From assembly GCF_000744935.1 (NCBI RefSeq), contig NZ_JQMW01000004.1, positions 110,869 to 174,868 of the forward strand: a stretch of 64,000 nt of DNA. The letters are read 5' to 3'. Under the pieces are notes generated by a model. The model was not told the origin of the DNA. It made no database searches and was given only the letters and a program-made list of their open reading frames with translations. This DNA comes from Clostridium sp. KNHs214. Lineage in GTDB: Bacteria; Bacillota; Clostridia; Clostridiales; Clostridiaceae. Positions 17,761-25,706 of the stretch are shown here, one piece after another. A program made the translations under genes and the position numbers. The first letter of the stretch is position 1. Every line of letters starts with the position of its first letter.

Positions 17761-18555
17761 TCAATTACAATCTGCAAATGATATCCCTCTTTCTACAAGT
17801 AACCTGCCTATCTCAAATATTGCTGCAAATTCAACATTTGTAACAGGTGCTATGATTTCATCTTTAATAAGCCAGTTTGTTTTAGTTCTAATAAAATTCT
17901 TTCCATCACATCTTATATGCTTATACATTTCGCTTATATCATAATAGTACTCGGGGGTTAACTCTCCTCCTTGAATTATCCCTACTGCAATTGAATGATT
18001 CCCACCATTAACCCATGCTATTCCCATAGGAAGCCAAACTTCTATATAATGATTATTATCATCTTGTTTCCAATTACCCCATGCTCTTCCTTTACCTATT
18101 TTGGTTATGGTATTAACTAGTCTTGCTCTATTCCATGGCCACGGTAAGATTAAGTCTTTGGAAAGATTGATTTTTTTGTTACAATACACTTCCTTTTTTA
18201 AGTTATAAAATCTAATAAGCTCCTCATTTTCAGCAATGAAATTTGTCGTTCCATCAAATGCTATAGAATCCCAATCTAACCTAGGTACACCATGTGCTCC
18301 ACCTTCGCAATCATAATACAGTAAATATCTTATAAAATCACTCTGTATTCCTCTTCCTAAGATTCGAATATAATCAAAAATTGGATGTTCTTTAGTTCTA
18401 CTAATAGATTTATTATTTAGAATCTGTCTAGAAAATTTTAAAATGTTATTAAATTTTTCTTCATTAGATAAATGTGATGCTTGTAGCATATCATTTAAGC
18501 TTCTTTCATTTGATATACTTTTCTTCTTTCTTCCCCATAATACCTTACCCAACAT
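17761..18555 (-). CDS. DUF6710-like protein, phage cargo (moron) candidate
   Basis: 264 residues. The conserved-looking segment (residues about 140-200: LPWPWNRARL, GKGRAWGNWKQDDNNH, IEVWLPMGIAWVNGGNHSI) is what I recall for DUF6710, a family without known function. This is from memory. There are no membrane segments or nucleotide-binding motifs. GGTGGGAGATTAAT precedes ATG 18555. It lies inside the packaging/head operon, an odd place for a structural gene, and is AT-richer than terL. Superinfection exclusion or anti-defence are possible roles, but the sequence does not show them. Confidence 0.6.
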   Translation of the reverse strand: MLGKVLWGRKKKSISNERSLNDMLQASHLSNEEKFNNILKFSRQILNNKSISRTKEHPIFDYIRILGRGIQSDFIRYLLYYDCEGGAHGVPRLDWDSIAFDGTTNFIAENEELIRFYNLKKEVYCNKKINLSKDLILPWPWNRARLVNTITKIGKGRAWGNWKQDDNNHYIEVWLPMGIAWVNGGNHSIAVGIIQGGELTPEYYYDISEMYKHIRCDGKNFIRTKTNWLIKDEIIAPVTNVEFAAIFEIGRLLVERGISFADCN

Positions 18556-18653
18556 ATTAATCTCCCACCTCTATAGCATTTCTGTCCTATTACTATATAA
18601 TTATTGGGTGGAATATCTTATTATTACTAAACTATGAATTGCTATAAATATAC

Positions 18654-20201
18654 TTATAAAATGAGAATTCCTCTTTCATCATAGACACTTCCTCCAATGC
18701 CATTATTCCTAATAGCTCTATCAAGTGCCATTATTAAAGCAACTGCACCGTCAATACGTTCAGTGCTTTTCTCTTTGTCTGGCTTTATGTTTCCTGCAGG
18801 GTCAGTTTTGACATAGATGTTATCCATCATCCAACGAAGTACTGGGTTTCCTCCATGTGCAATTTTCTTTTCTAGTGTCAGTTTCATAAGTTCTTTTGAA
18901 GAAGGTGACATATCCTTATACCCTTGTCCAAAAGGAACTACTACAAATCCCATTCCATCAAGGTTTTGAACCATCTGCACAGCACCCCAACGGTCAAATG
19001 CAATTTCTTTTATGTTGTATATCTTACCTAGTTCTTCAATGAAACTCTCTATAAAGCCATAGTGGACCACATTGCCTTCAGTAGTTTTTATAAAACCTTG
19101 TTGTTCCCATACATCATAGGGAACATGATCCCTTCTTACTCTGAGTTTTAGATTATCATCTGGAATCCAAAAGTAAGGAAGTACTATATACTTTTCTTCC
19201 GATGTTCTTGGTGGAAAAACTAATACAAAAGCAGTGATGTCTGTTGTACTAGAAAGGTCAAGTCCTCCATAACATTCTCTGCCTCTTAATGAATCTAAAT
19301 CTATATTAAAATCACACTCATCCCATCTATCCATCTGCATCCAACGAGTGGACTGTTTTACCCATTGATTTAATCTTAGCTGACGAAATATATTTTCTTC
19401 AGCAGGATTTTCCTTTGCACTGTTATAAGCATTTCTAACTTTTTCTATGTCAATGGTATGTCCTAGAGATGGGTTTGCCTTATACCAGTTCTTCTCTAGA
19501 CCCCAATCATCATTATCATCAATCCCATAAATAACTGGATAAAAAGTTGGATCTATTTTTCTACCCTCAATAATATCCAGCGCCTTTTGGTGTTGTTCAA
19601 AGCATATAGAATTTCTATCTGTACCAGCTGTAGTTATAAGAAAAAATAGCGGTTGCAGTCTAGCATCACCACTACCTTTAGTCATTACGTCAAATAAATC
19701 TCTATTAGGTTGAGCATGAAGTTCATCAAATACAACTGCATGAACATTAAGACCATGCTTTGTATAGGCTTCAGCTGAAAGCACTTGGTAAAAACTATTT
19801 GTTGGCTTATATACTAACCTTTTCATTGACATTACTGGCTTAATTCTTTTCTTTAATGCTGGACATTGCTCCACCATCTCAACTGCTACATCGAAAACAA
19901 TAGAGGCCTGCTGCCTATCAGATGCACATCCATAAACCTCTGCTCCCCATTCATTATCACCACAAGTCATCAAAAGTGCTACCGCTGCTGCAAGTTCTGA
20001 TTTGCCATTCTTTTTGGGAATTTCTATATAAGCAGTATTATACTGACGGTATCCATTTTCTTTTACTGTTCCATATATATCTCGAATGATTTTATCTTGC
20101 CAAGGAAGTAAATCAAAAGGAACTCCTCTCCATTGACCTTTTGTGTGCTTTAGGCAGTTGATAAAATTAACAGCTCTCTGTGCTTTCTTTTCATCATACA
20201 T
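18654..20201 (-). CDS. terL: Terminase large subunit
   Basis: 515 residues. ATPase domain: Walker A-like region IPKKNGKSELAAAVALL (about residue 60-75), Walker B VVFDELHAQ (about 158). RNase H-like nuclease domain: GGLDLSSTTDITAFVLVF and C-terminal KSTERIDGAVALIMALDRAI. It powers packaging and cuts concatemers. TerS and TerL overlap as TAATG. The HK97-like terminase type with a nearby HNH gene fits a cos phage. Confidence 0.96.
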   Translation of the reverse strand: MYDEKKAQRAVNFINCLKHTKGQWRGVPFDLLPWQDKIIRDIYGTVKENGYRQYNTAYIEIPKKNGKSELAAAVALLMTCGDNEWGAEVYGCASDRQQASIVFDVAVEMVEQCPALKKRIKPVMSMKRLVYKPTNSFYQVLSAEAYTKHGLNVHAVVFDELHAQPNRDLFDVMTKGSGDARLQPLFFLITTAGTDRNSICFEQHQKALDIIEGRKIDPTFYPVIYGIDDNDDWGLEKNWYKANPSLGHTIDIEKVRNAYNSAKENPAEENIFRQLRLNQWVKQSTRWMQMDRWDECDFNIDLDSLRGRECYGGLDLSSTTDITAFVLVFPPRTSEEKYIVLPYFWIPDDNLKLRVRRDHVPYDVWEQQGFIKTTEGNVVHYGFIESFIEELGKIYNIKEIAFDRWGAVQMVQNLDGMGFVVVPFGQGYKDMSPSSKELMKLTLEKKIAHGGNPVLRWMMDNIYVKTDPAGNIKPDKEKSTERIDGAVALIMALDRAIRNNGIGGSVYDERGILIL

Positions 20202-20677
20202 TATTTCACCTCGCCTCTTAGCATCATCTCCATAGGATCATAAGTTTCATTAGTCCCTTTGTCTGCAACGATTCTGCTTCTAGAGGATGGTGTCAAACCA
20301 AATTGCTCACAAAACTTAATCATAATCTTAAGATAAGCTTGGGCAATAGACACCTGTGGCACCTGCTGCCAATAACCACTTGGAGTTTTTACAATTGTTC
20401 CATGTTTTGATATAAATTCTTCTGCTTCCTTCCAACGGGCATACGCTTCACAATATCCTGCAAAGGCTGCCATATCAACTTCTGTTAGTATACCAAGTTC
20501 TTCTAGCTGTTTTGCTACCCTTCGCCATTCTTTTTTAGCTTCAGCATTAAGCCAACTAGGACACTTAGGTGCCTTCTTTTTAGGTTTTGGTTCAAATTCA
20601 TTAAGTGGTCTTTTACCAGGATTACCCTCGAGTTCTTTTATTGCTGTTGGTTTTGGTTTTCTTCCTCTCTGTGCCAT
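20201..20677 (-). CDS. terS: Terminase small subunit, P27 family
   Basis: About 158 residues. N-terminal AQRGRKPKPTAIKELEGNPG with KRPLNEFEPKPK is the P27-family signature; a helical core (LTEVDMAAFAGYCEAYARWK) and a C-terminal part that would contact TerL follow. It recognises the packaging site. GGGGGTGAAACCT precedes ATG 20677. Confidence 0.95.
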   Translation of the reverse strand: MAQRGRKPKPTAIKELEGNPGKRPLNEFEPKPKKKAPKCPSWLNAEAKKEWRRVAKQLEELGILTEVDMAAFAGYCEAYARWKEAEEFISKHGTIVKTPSGYWQQVPQVSIAQAYLKIMIKFCEQFGLTPSSRSRIVADKGTNETYDPMEMMLRGEVK

Positions 20678-20707
20678 AGGTTTCACCCCCAATCTTTAAA
20701 ATTTGCA

Positions 20708-20737
20708 TAAGAAAAGAGCCTACTATTTTGTAGACCC
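20708..20737 (-). terminator. Terminator between small Cys-rich gene and terS
   Basis: Minus strand stem GGGTCTAC/GTAGGCTC (20730-20737 with 20716-20723, two G-T pairs), loop AAAATA, followed by TTTTCTTATG. It ends the modification cluster. The terminase would then need its own promoter or antitermination. Confidence 0.65.
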
Positions 20738-20761
20738 TTATCCTGATTTTCTTTTACTTTT

Positions 20762-20971
20762 CTATTTGCCTCTTATCCCTTTGTAGTTATAATTACCTTT
20801 TCTAATTTCCTCATGGTCAGCTTTGACTGCTCTATCATAGTCCTTATCTTTCTTTTCTTTTTTGCAGCAGACCATACAGATGCACTCCGTATTAAACATC
20901 GACATGATCCTTCCCTTATCTAATGAACCACCGCATCTATCACAAAACTTTTGTGTAAAGAATTTATCCAT
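20762..20971 (-). CDS. Small Cys-rich protein linked to the amidoligase/cyclotransferase pair
   Basis: 69 residues. Cysteines are arranged CDRCGG ... CICMVCC, suggesting a small zinc-binding module. A charged linker (KEKKDKDYDRAVKADHEEI) and a C-terminal tail KGNYNYKGIRGK follow. GGAGGAGAGGTAAAA precedes ATG 20971. It begins 3 nt after the cyclotransferase gene ends, so the two form one unit. I recall similar small proteins with a GNYNFKGI-type C-terminus beside this enzyme pair in other mobile elements (not checked). It could be a substrate or adaptor of the amidoligase; this is inference. Confidence 0.75.
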   Translation of the reverse strand: MDKFFTQKFCDRCGGSLDKGRIMSMFNTECICMVCCKKEKKDKDYDRAVKADHEEIRKGNYNYKGIRGK

Positions 20972-20973
20972 TT

Positions 20974-21438
20974 TTACCTCTCCTCCTTCAACTCAGATAA
21001 ACATTCTAAATATGCAATTTGTAGAGGTTTTAAATGAATTCTATTATCAGAATATCCTCTAGCAATAACATTGAAATAATATTCTGTAGGAGCCGCTATC
21101 ATATTGGTATATTTGCTTGCCATAATATACACCATTGTTTTTCTATGCTTTTCATCTATCATAATCTCTACTTGCTTTTTAATATATAGACTCGGATAAC
21201 CTTCATATATATCAAGTGCCCTTTCACATTCTTCAGTGATTTCCCATAAGACAACGGGTACTAATCTATCCTTACATGGCTCAATGTTTGCAACCCCTTT
21301 GTACTTTCCTCTAAAGGTTAGCTTGTAATCATGAAGGGTTCCAATCCCTATCACCTTTGCTTTAGGACATCTTTGTTTCATCTGTTCAATATTCATATTT
21401 GAACCGTATGCACCATACAGCTTTGTTCTTCCTGCCAT
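20974..21438 (-). CDS. Gamma-glutamylcyclotransferase-like (AIG2/GGCT fold) protein
   Basis: About 154 residues. YGAYGSNMN near the N-terminus is the GGCT substrate loop. The likely catalytic Glu sits in LDIYEGYPSLYIKK. AAAGGAGAAATGTGAA precedes ATG 21438; the longer frame runs upstream into the amidoligase gene without a start signal. Family members release 5-oxoproline from gamma-glutamyl amines, so this enzyme could reverse gamma-glutamyl isopeptide bonds made by the adjacent amidoligase. Substrate unknown. The spacer to the amidoligase gene carries a strong hairpin (21469-21498). Confidence 0.85.
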   Translation of the reverse strand: MAGRTKLYGAYGSNMNIEQMKQRCPKAKVIGIGTLHDYKLTFRGKYKGVANIEPCKDRLVPVVLWEITEECERALDIYEGYPSLYIKKQVEIMIDEKHRKTMVYIMASKYTNMIAAPTEYYFNVIARGYSDNRIHLKPLQIAYLECLSELKEER

Positions 21439-21468
21439 TTCACATTTCTCCTTTACTGATTTTATATA

Positions 21469-21498
21469 CCAAGAGGGGCTAATTTGCCCCTGTCTTGG
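21469..21498 (-). other. Hairpin between amidoligase and cyclotransferase genes
   Basis: The minus strand RNA can fold AGGGGC/GCCCCT (loop AAATTA), extended by CCAAG/CTTGG with a 2-nt bulge. No U-run follows, so it is not a standard terminator. It may stabilise mRNA or adjust the ratio of the two enzymes. Confidence 0.55.
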
Positions 21499-21511
21499 CT
21501 GTAGGTTATTA

Positions 21512-22420
21512 TTAAGCGGCTCTAGGTGTTTTCCAAGCTGCATTACCATCAAGTGATCTCATAAGGTGCTGTCTACAGTTTTTGAACTCCTCACCAATAA
21601 GTCCTAATCGAAGCAACCAACATCTGAATGTGTACTTCTCGTTATCTGTGTAAGTGCGTTTTGCACTAGCACTCTTTTGACTTAATGCTTGGTGGCTTAC
21701 CGCTAGGCAGAAAACTATGTAACTCCTAATTTTACCTGCGTGCATGGTACCGTTGAAAAGCCTAAATTCAATGGTGCCTTTTGTGAATGTGCTGTGAAGG
21801 TTGAGTCCATGATATCTACTGGAATGGTAGTGTCTACTTCTGCTTTCAGCACCGTATTCGCTGTACCAAATATCTGCTAGTTCTGTTAAGGTTTTTGGCC
21901 TTTTCTTGTTTATGGTTCTAATCAAATTCTCGTTTACCTTTTTGCAATATCTCATTCTCGAGGGGTCAATCTCAAGACTCTTGTAAATCAAGTCTTCCTT
22001 TGATGCCGTTAGGTTAACTAAATTCTTTAGGGTGTTCGGAGTATGGTCTTTTGCACCAATATGAATGTGTATTCCACACTGTAGCTTGCTTTCACTAACT
22101 GCACCTGCGTGTCTAAGCTGTCTGATCAGTTCTTGTAAAGTTTCAATGACCTCATCATACTTTAAAATCGGTGTAACCAATTCAACACTGTAACTTTTAT
22201 CTGCTGAAACAAGTCTGCCTTTCTCTTTCTTCCTTGTCTCAATGCTTGCATCACTCATTATTTTCCAAACTCTATTATCTGGTGCAGTTATCTTGTAGGT
22301 ATCGTAGCTGTCAAAGGTTCTTTTAACTGTTCCACCTAGAAAATTTGCTGTTACTTCAGCAGCTTTTTCTCTAGTAATGCCTGTCATTTCAATTTCAACG
22401 CCAATGGTTTGATTTTTCAA
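21512..22420 (-). CDS. Amidoligase_2-family ligase (ATP-grasp-like COOH-NH2 ligase)
   Basis: 302 residues. It opens IGVEIEMTGITREKAA, the N-terminal signature of the Amidoligase_2 family. Further family-like elements are IMSDASIE, YSVELVTPIL, CGIHIHIGAKDHTPN and GTIEFRLFNGTMHAGKIRSY, carrying Glu and His residues expected to bind Mg-ATP. It should join a carboxylate to an amine on an unknown peptide or small molecule. It starts at TTG 22420 after GAAAGGGG, and that site can pair with CCCCTTTC upstream. It stands with cyclotransferase and small protein genes as a trio in the phage late region. Confidence 0.85.
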   Translation of the reverse strand: MKNQTIGVEIEMTGITREKAAEVTANFLGGTVKRTFDSYDTYKITAPDNRVWKIMSDASIETRKKEKGRLVSADKSYSVELVTPILKYDEVIETLQELIRQLRHAGAVSESKLQCGIHIHIGAKDHTPNTLKNLVNLTASKEDLIYKSLEIDPSRMRYCKKVNENLIRTINKKRPKTLTELADIWYSEYGAESRSRHYHSSRYHGLNLHSTFTKGTIEFRLFNGTMHAGKIRSYIVFCLAVSHQALSQKSASAKRTYTDNEKYTFRCWLLRLGLIGEEFKNCRQHLMRSLDGNAAWKTPRAA

Positions 22421-22429
22421 TGCTTTCTA

Positions 22430-22484
22430 CCCCTTTCAAAGTGTGTTTTTCTTTTGGTAGTGTACATATTACCTCTGAAAGGGG
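22430..22484 (-). promoter_or_regulatory. Leader hairpin covering the amidoligase ribosome binding site
   Basis: CCCCTTTC (minus strand, 22484-22477) is complementary to GAAAGGGG (22437-22430), the Shine-Dalgarno of the TTG-started amidoligase gene. Loop about 39 nt. It could keep translation low until opened. Confidence 0.45.
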
Positions 22485-22523
22485 TATATATCCAGTTATA
22501 TCTGCGAGATTCTATCAAATAAA

Positions 22524-23870
22524 TTAATCTCTTGGTAATGTCATGGCCAAGGCATAAGCTACATTTACTGTAACTGCATTCCCTGCTTGCTTATAAAGTT
22601 GAGCATCTGAATTTACTCCTCTTGCCCTATCAAATAATTCATCTGGAAATCCTTGAAGTCTAAAGCATTCCTTTGGAGTTAATCTGCGAATACGATAGTT
22701 CTCATCAAGTGTCCCAATCTGACATCCTGTATCGATGGTATTTGCAATACCCTTTCCAACCCTTCCTCTCCTAGTTGTTGAATTGGGCATTGCCATGTTT
22801 ATGCTATCTCCTATATTTGCTTCAGAATAACCTTTCTTTGTAGCTTCTTTAATAGCTACTCCATGTCTATCTTGACTAGTTAATGTGAACATTGGCTCTT
22901 CACTTGTTTTCATTCTTCTTCCATTTTGTCTTTTTTCTTCTCGGTCTGGTGTTAAAACAGGATAAGCTTCAAGTACACCACTGTTCATAGCAGTTCTGTT
23001 TACTACTCCTGCTGTATATCGAGAAGTAATACATCTTGATGTATCTGTTATTTGAGTCTTTGTAGTTGATTGGTCTATAAAATACAGACCTGTTTTTGCT
23101 CCTGCTCCTCCACCATTTGCCGTTAATGTTGGAGATATACCATTTGTATCATAAACATTTCCACTTTCTCCTCTGCCACTTGGATTAACATTTCCTATAC
23201 AGTAAAGACCCGTCTTTGCTCCAACTCCACCTGCGTTACCCACAAGAGTTGCTGAAACACCTTCAGGGTTGTAAACTCTATATCCTTGCATTCCACCTAT
23301 AATTTGCTTAAGAGCTGCTGTGTTTTCTCTGCTGAGAGGTAATATTTCTCGTCTACCTCTGCTTCTAAGATTTGCGATAATGAACACACGCTCTCGGTTT
23401 TGAGGGACTCCGAAGTCCTTTGAGTTAAGCACCTGCCAGACAGCATCATACCCTGCTTCGTCCAACTCAGAGAGAACGGTGGCAAAATCAAATCCGTTAT
23501 TAATTGACAGCAAGTTCTTAACGTTCTCAATAAGTAAGTATGTGGGTTTATCCGTTTCTTCTTTGCCCTTGATGAGGTCAATAATGCTGAAATAGATTCC
23601 ACTTCTTTTTCCTCTGAGTCCTCGCTGCTTTCCTGCCACTGATATATCTTGGCAGGGGAATCCGAAACACCAGATATCTGCATAGGGGATTTCCTCTGCT
23701 CCAAGTTTTGTAACATCATCTGAATACCACTCTCCTTCCGTATCAAACATTGCTCTATATGATTTAACTGCAAATTTATCCTTTTCACAAAATCCAATGC
23801 ACTTATAGCCTGCAAGCTCTAGTCCTAATCTAAAGCCGCCTATTCCTGCACAAAAATCAAGGAAGGTCAT
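22524..23870 (-). CDS. DNA (cytosine-5) methyltransferase, phage-encoded
   Basis: About 448 residues. Motif I FLDFCAGIGGFRLGLE; motif IV GFPCQDIS with catalytic Cys (about 70); ENVKNLL; QNRERVFIIA; motif IX/X QAGNAVTVNVAYALA. The target-recognition part carries two near-copies of a TL-x(2,3)-NxGGxGAKTGLY block, typical of phage m5C methylases. GGAAGGTGAAGAAA precedes ATG 23870. It overlaps the ParB-methylase gene by 14 nt. No nuclease partner is adjacent, so it probably protects phage DNA against host restriction. Confidence 0.93.
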   Translation of the reverse strand: MTFLDFCAGIGGFRLGLELAGYKCIGFCEKDKFAVKSYRAMFDTEGEWYSDDVTKLGAEEIPYADIWCFGFPCQDISVAGKQRGLRGKRSGIYFSIIDLIKGKEETDKPTYLLIENVKNLLSINNGFDFATVLSELDEAGYDAVWQVLNSKDFGVPQNRERVFIIANLRSRGRREILPLSRENTAALKQIIGGMQGYRVYNPEGVSATLVGNAGGVGAKTGLYCIGNVNPSGRGESGNVYDTNGISPTLTANGGGAGAKTGLYFIDQSTTKTQITDTSRCITSRYTAGVVNRTAMNSGVLEAYPVLTPDREEKRQNGRRMKTSEEPMFTLTSQDRHGVAIKEATKKGYSEANIGDSINMAMPNSTTRRGRVGKGIANTIDTGCQIGTLDENYRIRRLTPKECFRLQGFPDELFDRARGVNSDAQLYKQAGNAVTVNVAYALAMTLPRD

Positions 23871-25098
23871 TTTCTTCACCTTCCTTTTGGATATCAAGAT
23901 ATTTTGTTTTTACACCATCTCTTAAAAGAAACACACTATTATCAGAGCCAACCTGCTCAATATATCTTTTTACAATAACATCAGCATACTTCTCATCCAG
24001 TTCTATGGTATAGCATATTCTGTCGGTTTGTTCACAGGCTATAAGGGTTGAGCCACTACCACCAAAGGGGTCTAGAACAATAGAGTTCGTTAAACTTGAA
24101 TTAGTAATAGGGTAAGCTATTAATGCTATTGGTTTCATTGTTGGGTGATACTTTGATTTAGTAGGCCTATCAAAATTCCAAGTAGTTCTTTGTTTTCTAT
24201 CCCCATAGAATTTATGTCCTGCAGTGGGTTTCCACCCTACAAGAACTGGTTCATGATTATATTGGTAATCACATCGACCTAGTACAGGTGAGTTCTTTAC
24301 CCAAATACAAGTTTGATGACAAAAGAACCCTGCATCCTTAAAGGCTACTCTAAAATTAACCGTTTCTCTATCTGCATGGAACACATAAGTTGAACCCCCA
24401 TCTGCTATGCTTTCATACATCCCTTTATATGCATTTAGAAGAAACTCATAGAATTTTTTATCATCCATGTTATCATTCTGAATTGTTCCTGCAGTACCTT
24501 CATAAGCTACATTGTAAGGTGGGTCAGTTACGATGAGATTTGCTTTTTTTCCATCCATTAATATTTCGTAGGTATCAAGCTTTGTACTGTCCCCACAGAT
24601 TAAACGATGCCTGCCTAACAACCAAATATCCCCTTGTTTTGTAATTGGACTTTCCGGTAAGGGTTCGTCAAAACCATCTTCTTTTACACCCTTTGGATGA
24701 AGTTCATTAAACAATGCATCGATTTCCGGTGGTTCAAAACCTGTGAATGCTGTATCATAATCTAAAGATTGTAAATCCTTTATTAGATCAGCGAGTAATT
24801 CCTTATTCCACTCCCCACTGATTTTATTAAGAGCAATATTTAATGCCTTTTCTTTGGTTTTATCAACATCAATAACAACACAATCAATCTCTGCAAATCC
24901 CAGTGTTTTTAATACTGATATTCTCTGATGACCACCAATAACCGTTAAATCCTTATTAACTATTACGGGGTCCACATATCCAAATTCAGTTATACTATTT
25001 TTAATCTTTTCGAATTCACTATCTCCAGGCTTTAGCTTTTTTCGTGGGTTATAGGCAGCTGGTATAAGCGAATCTATCTGTAACTTTTTAAATTCCAT
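23857..25098 (-). CDS. ParB-domain / DNA N4- or N6-methyltransferase fusion
   Basis: 413 residues. An N-terminal ParB/Sulfiredoxin-like domain (1-110; IDSLIPAAYNPRKKLKPGD, VIGGHQRISVLK) is fused to an amino-methyltransferase (155-400) with motif IV DPPYNV (about 190) and motif I FGGSGSTLIACEQ (about 353). The motif order IV then I indicates the beta class. This fusion is common in Firmicute phages next to terminase. Likely protects phage DNA or marks packaging sites. It overlaps both neighbours by 11-14 nt, forming a three-gene translational chain. Confidence 0.93.
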   Translation of the reverse strand: MEFKKLQIDSLIPAAYNPRKKLKPGDSEFEKIKNSITEFGYVDPVIVNKDLTVIGGHQRISVLKTLGFAEIDCVVIDVDKTKEKALNIALNKISGEWNKELLADLIKDLQSLDYDTAFTGFEPPEIDALFNELHPKGVKEDGFDEPLPESPITKQGDIWLLGRHRLICGDSTKLDTYEILMDGKKANLIVTDPPYNVAYEGTAGTIQNDNMDDKKFYEFLLNAYKGMYESIADGGSTYVFHADRETVNFRVAFKDAGFFCHQTCIWVKNSPVLGRCDYQYNHEPVLVGWKPTAGHKFYGDRKQRTTWNFDRPTKSKYHPTMKPIALIAYPITNSSLTNSIVLDPFGGSGSTLIACEQTDRICYTIELDEKYADVIVKRYIEQVGSDNSVFLLRDGVKTKYLDIQKEGEENDLP

Positions 25099-25525
25099 CC
25101 TCTTCCCTCCAAAATCTATCTTTTATGTAACAGTTATGACTACAATACTTTCTCTTCTTATTGCCATAAGCACTAAAATCATTACCGCAGTATGGGCAAG
25201 TATATCTGTAGGTGGCAGCTTCACTTTTCTTTCTTTCACTTTGATGTTCATTCCACCATTTTCGTCTGCACTCTTCAGAGCAAAATCTCCTTGTCCTACC
25301 TTGATGTTTTTGTTTGATGGGTTTCTCACAGCAGGCACAGAGCAGGTTTCTTTTTATTTTTTCATCCACATTAAGGGCAACAACACATGAGTCACCATCT
25401 AGACTATTGCGCTTACAAAACCCTCTAACACTATCCCTGGATAATCCTAAGATTGTTGCAATAGCTTTATATCCCATACCTTTCAATCTTAGTTCCCTAA
25501 TTTTTTCTTTTTCTTCAGCTGTCAT
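25088..25525 (-). CDS. HTH and zinc-ribbon DNA-binding protein
   Basis: About 145 residues. A resolvase-type helix-turn-helix (EKIRELRLKGMGYKAIATIL with GLSRDSVRGFC) is followed by two Cys clusters: CACCEKP ... CSEECRRKWW and CPYCG ... KYCSHNC. GAAAGGAGCAACTCAC precedes ATG 25525. A longer frame reaches 25573, but its first codons fall inside a terminator hairpin. It lies at the head of the modification/packaging run, beside the candidate cos region, so it may act in packaging or late transcription. No function is proven. Confidence 0.8.
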   Translation of the reverse strand: MTAEEKEKIRELRLKGMGYKAIATILGLSRDSVRGFCKRNSLDGDSCVVALNVDEKIKRNLLCACCEKPIKQKHQGRTRRFCSEECRRKWWNEHQSERKKSEAATYRYTCPYCGNDFSAYGNKKRKYCSHNCYIKDRFWREEDGI

Positions 25526-25557
25526 GTGAGTTGCTCCTTTCAGTAAACTTTTATGCA

Positions 25558-25588
25558 ATAAAAAAACAACCACAAATCCTTATGGTTG
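25558..25588 (-). terminator. Terminator upstream of the HTH/zinc-ribbon gene
   Basis: Minus strand stem CAACCA/TGGTTG (25583-25588 with 25567-25572), followed by TTTTTTTATTGC. It separates the HNH/unknown genes from the packaging run. Confidence 0.7.
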
Positions 25589-25619
25589 CTAATCTTCAGC
25601 TTTCTATTTTGCGATTTTC

Positions 25620-25690
25620 TAGTACCCCCCTTGCTTAATTCTGCGAAATTTCACGCAAAGGGGGGCGGCGGTCCCGAACGGAAAGGTTTT
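25620..25690. other. GC-rich inverted-repeat region, candidate cos/packaging site
   Basis: A noncoding stretch with CCCCCCTTGC (25625-25634) facing GCAAAGGGGGG (25655-25665) around a palindrome-like core TGCGAAATTTCACGCA, then GGGGCGGCGGTCCCGAACGG. This is the only strongly GC-rich block in the prophage. It lies between an HNH nuclease and the methylase/terminase genes, the usual place of cos in HK97-type Firmicute phages. Function inferred. Confidence 0.45.
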
Positions 25691-25706
25691 AGAGATTTGA
25701 TGCCCC

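Noticed and set aside
23297-23815. 172-codon minus-strand ORF inside the cytosine methylase gene
   Set aside because: It lies entirely within the methylase in another frame. The methylase motifs are intact and the alternative protein has no recognisable pattern.
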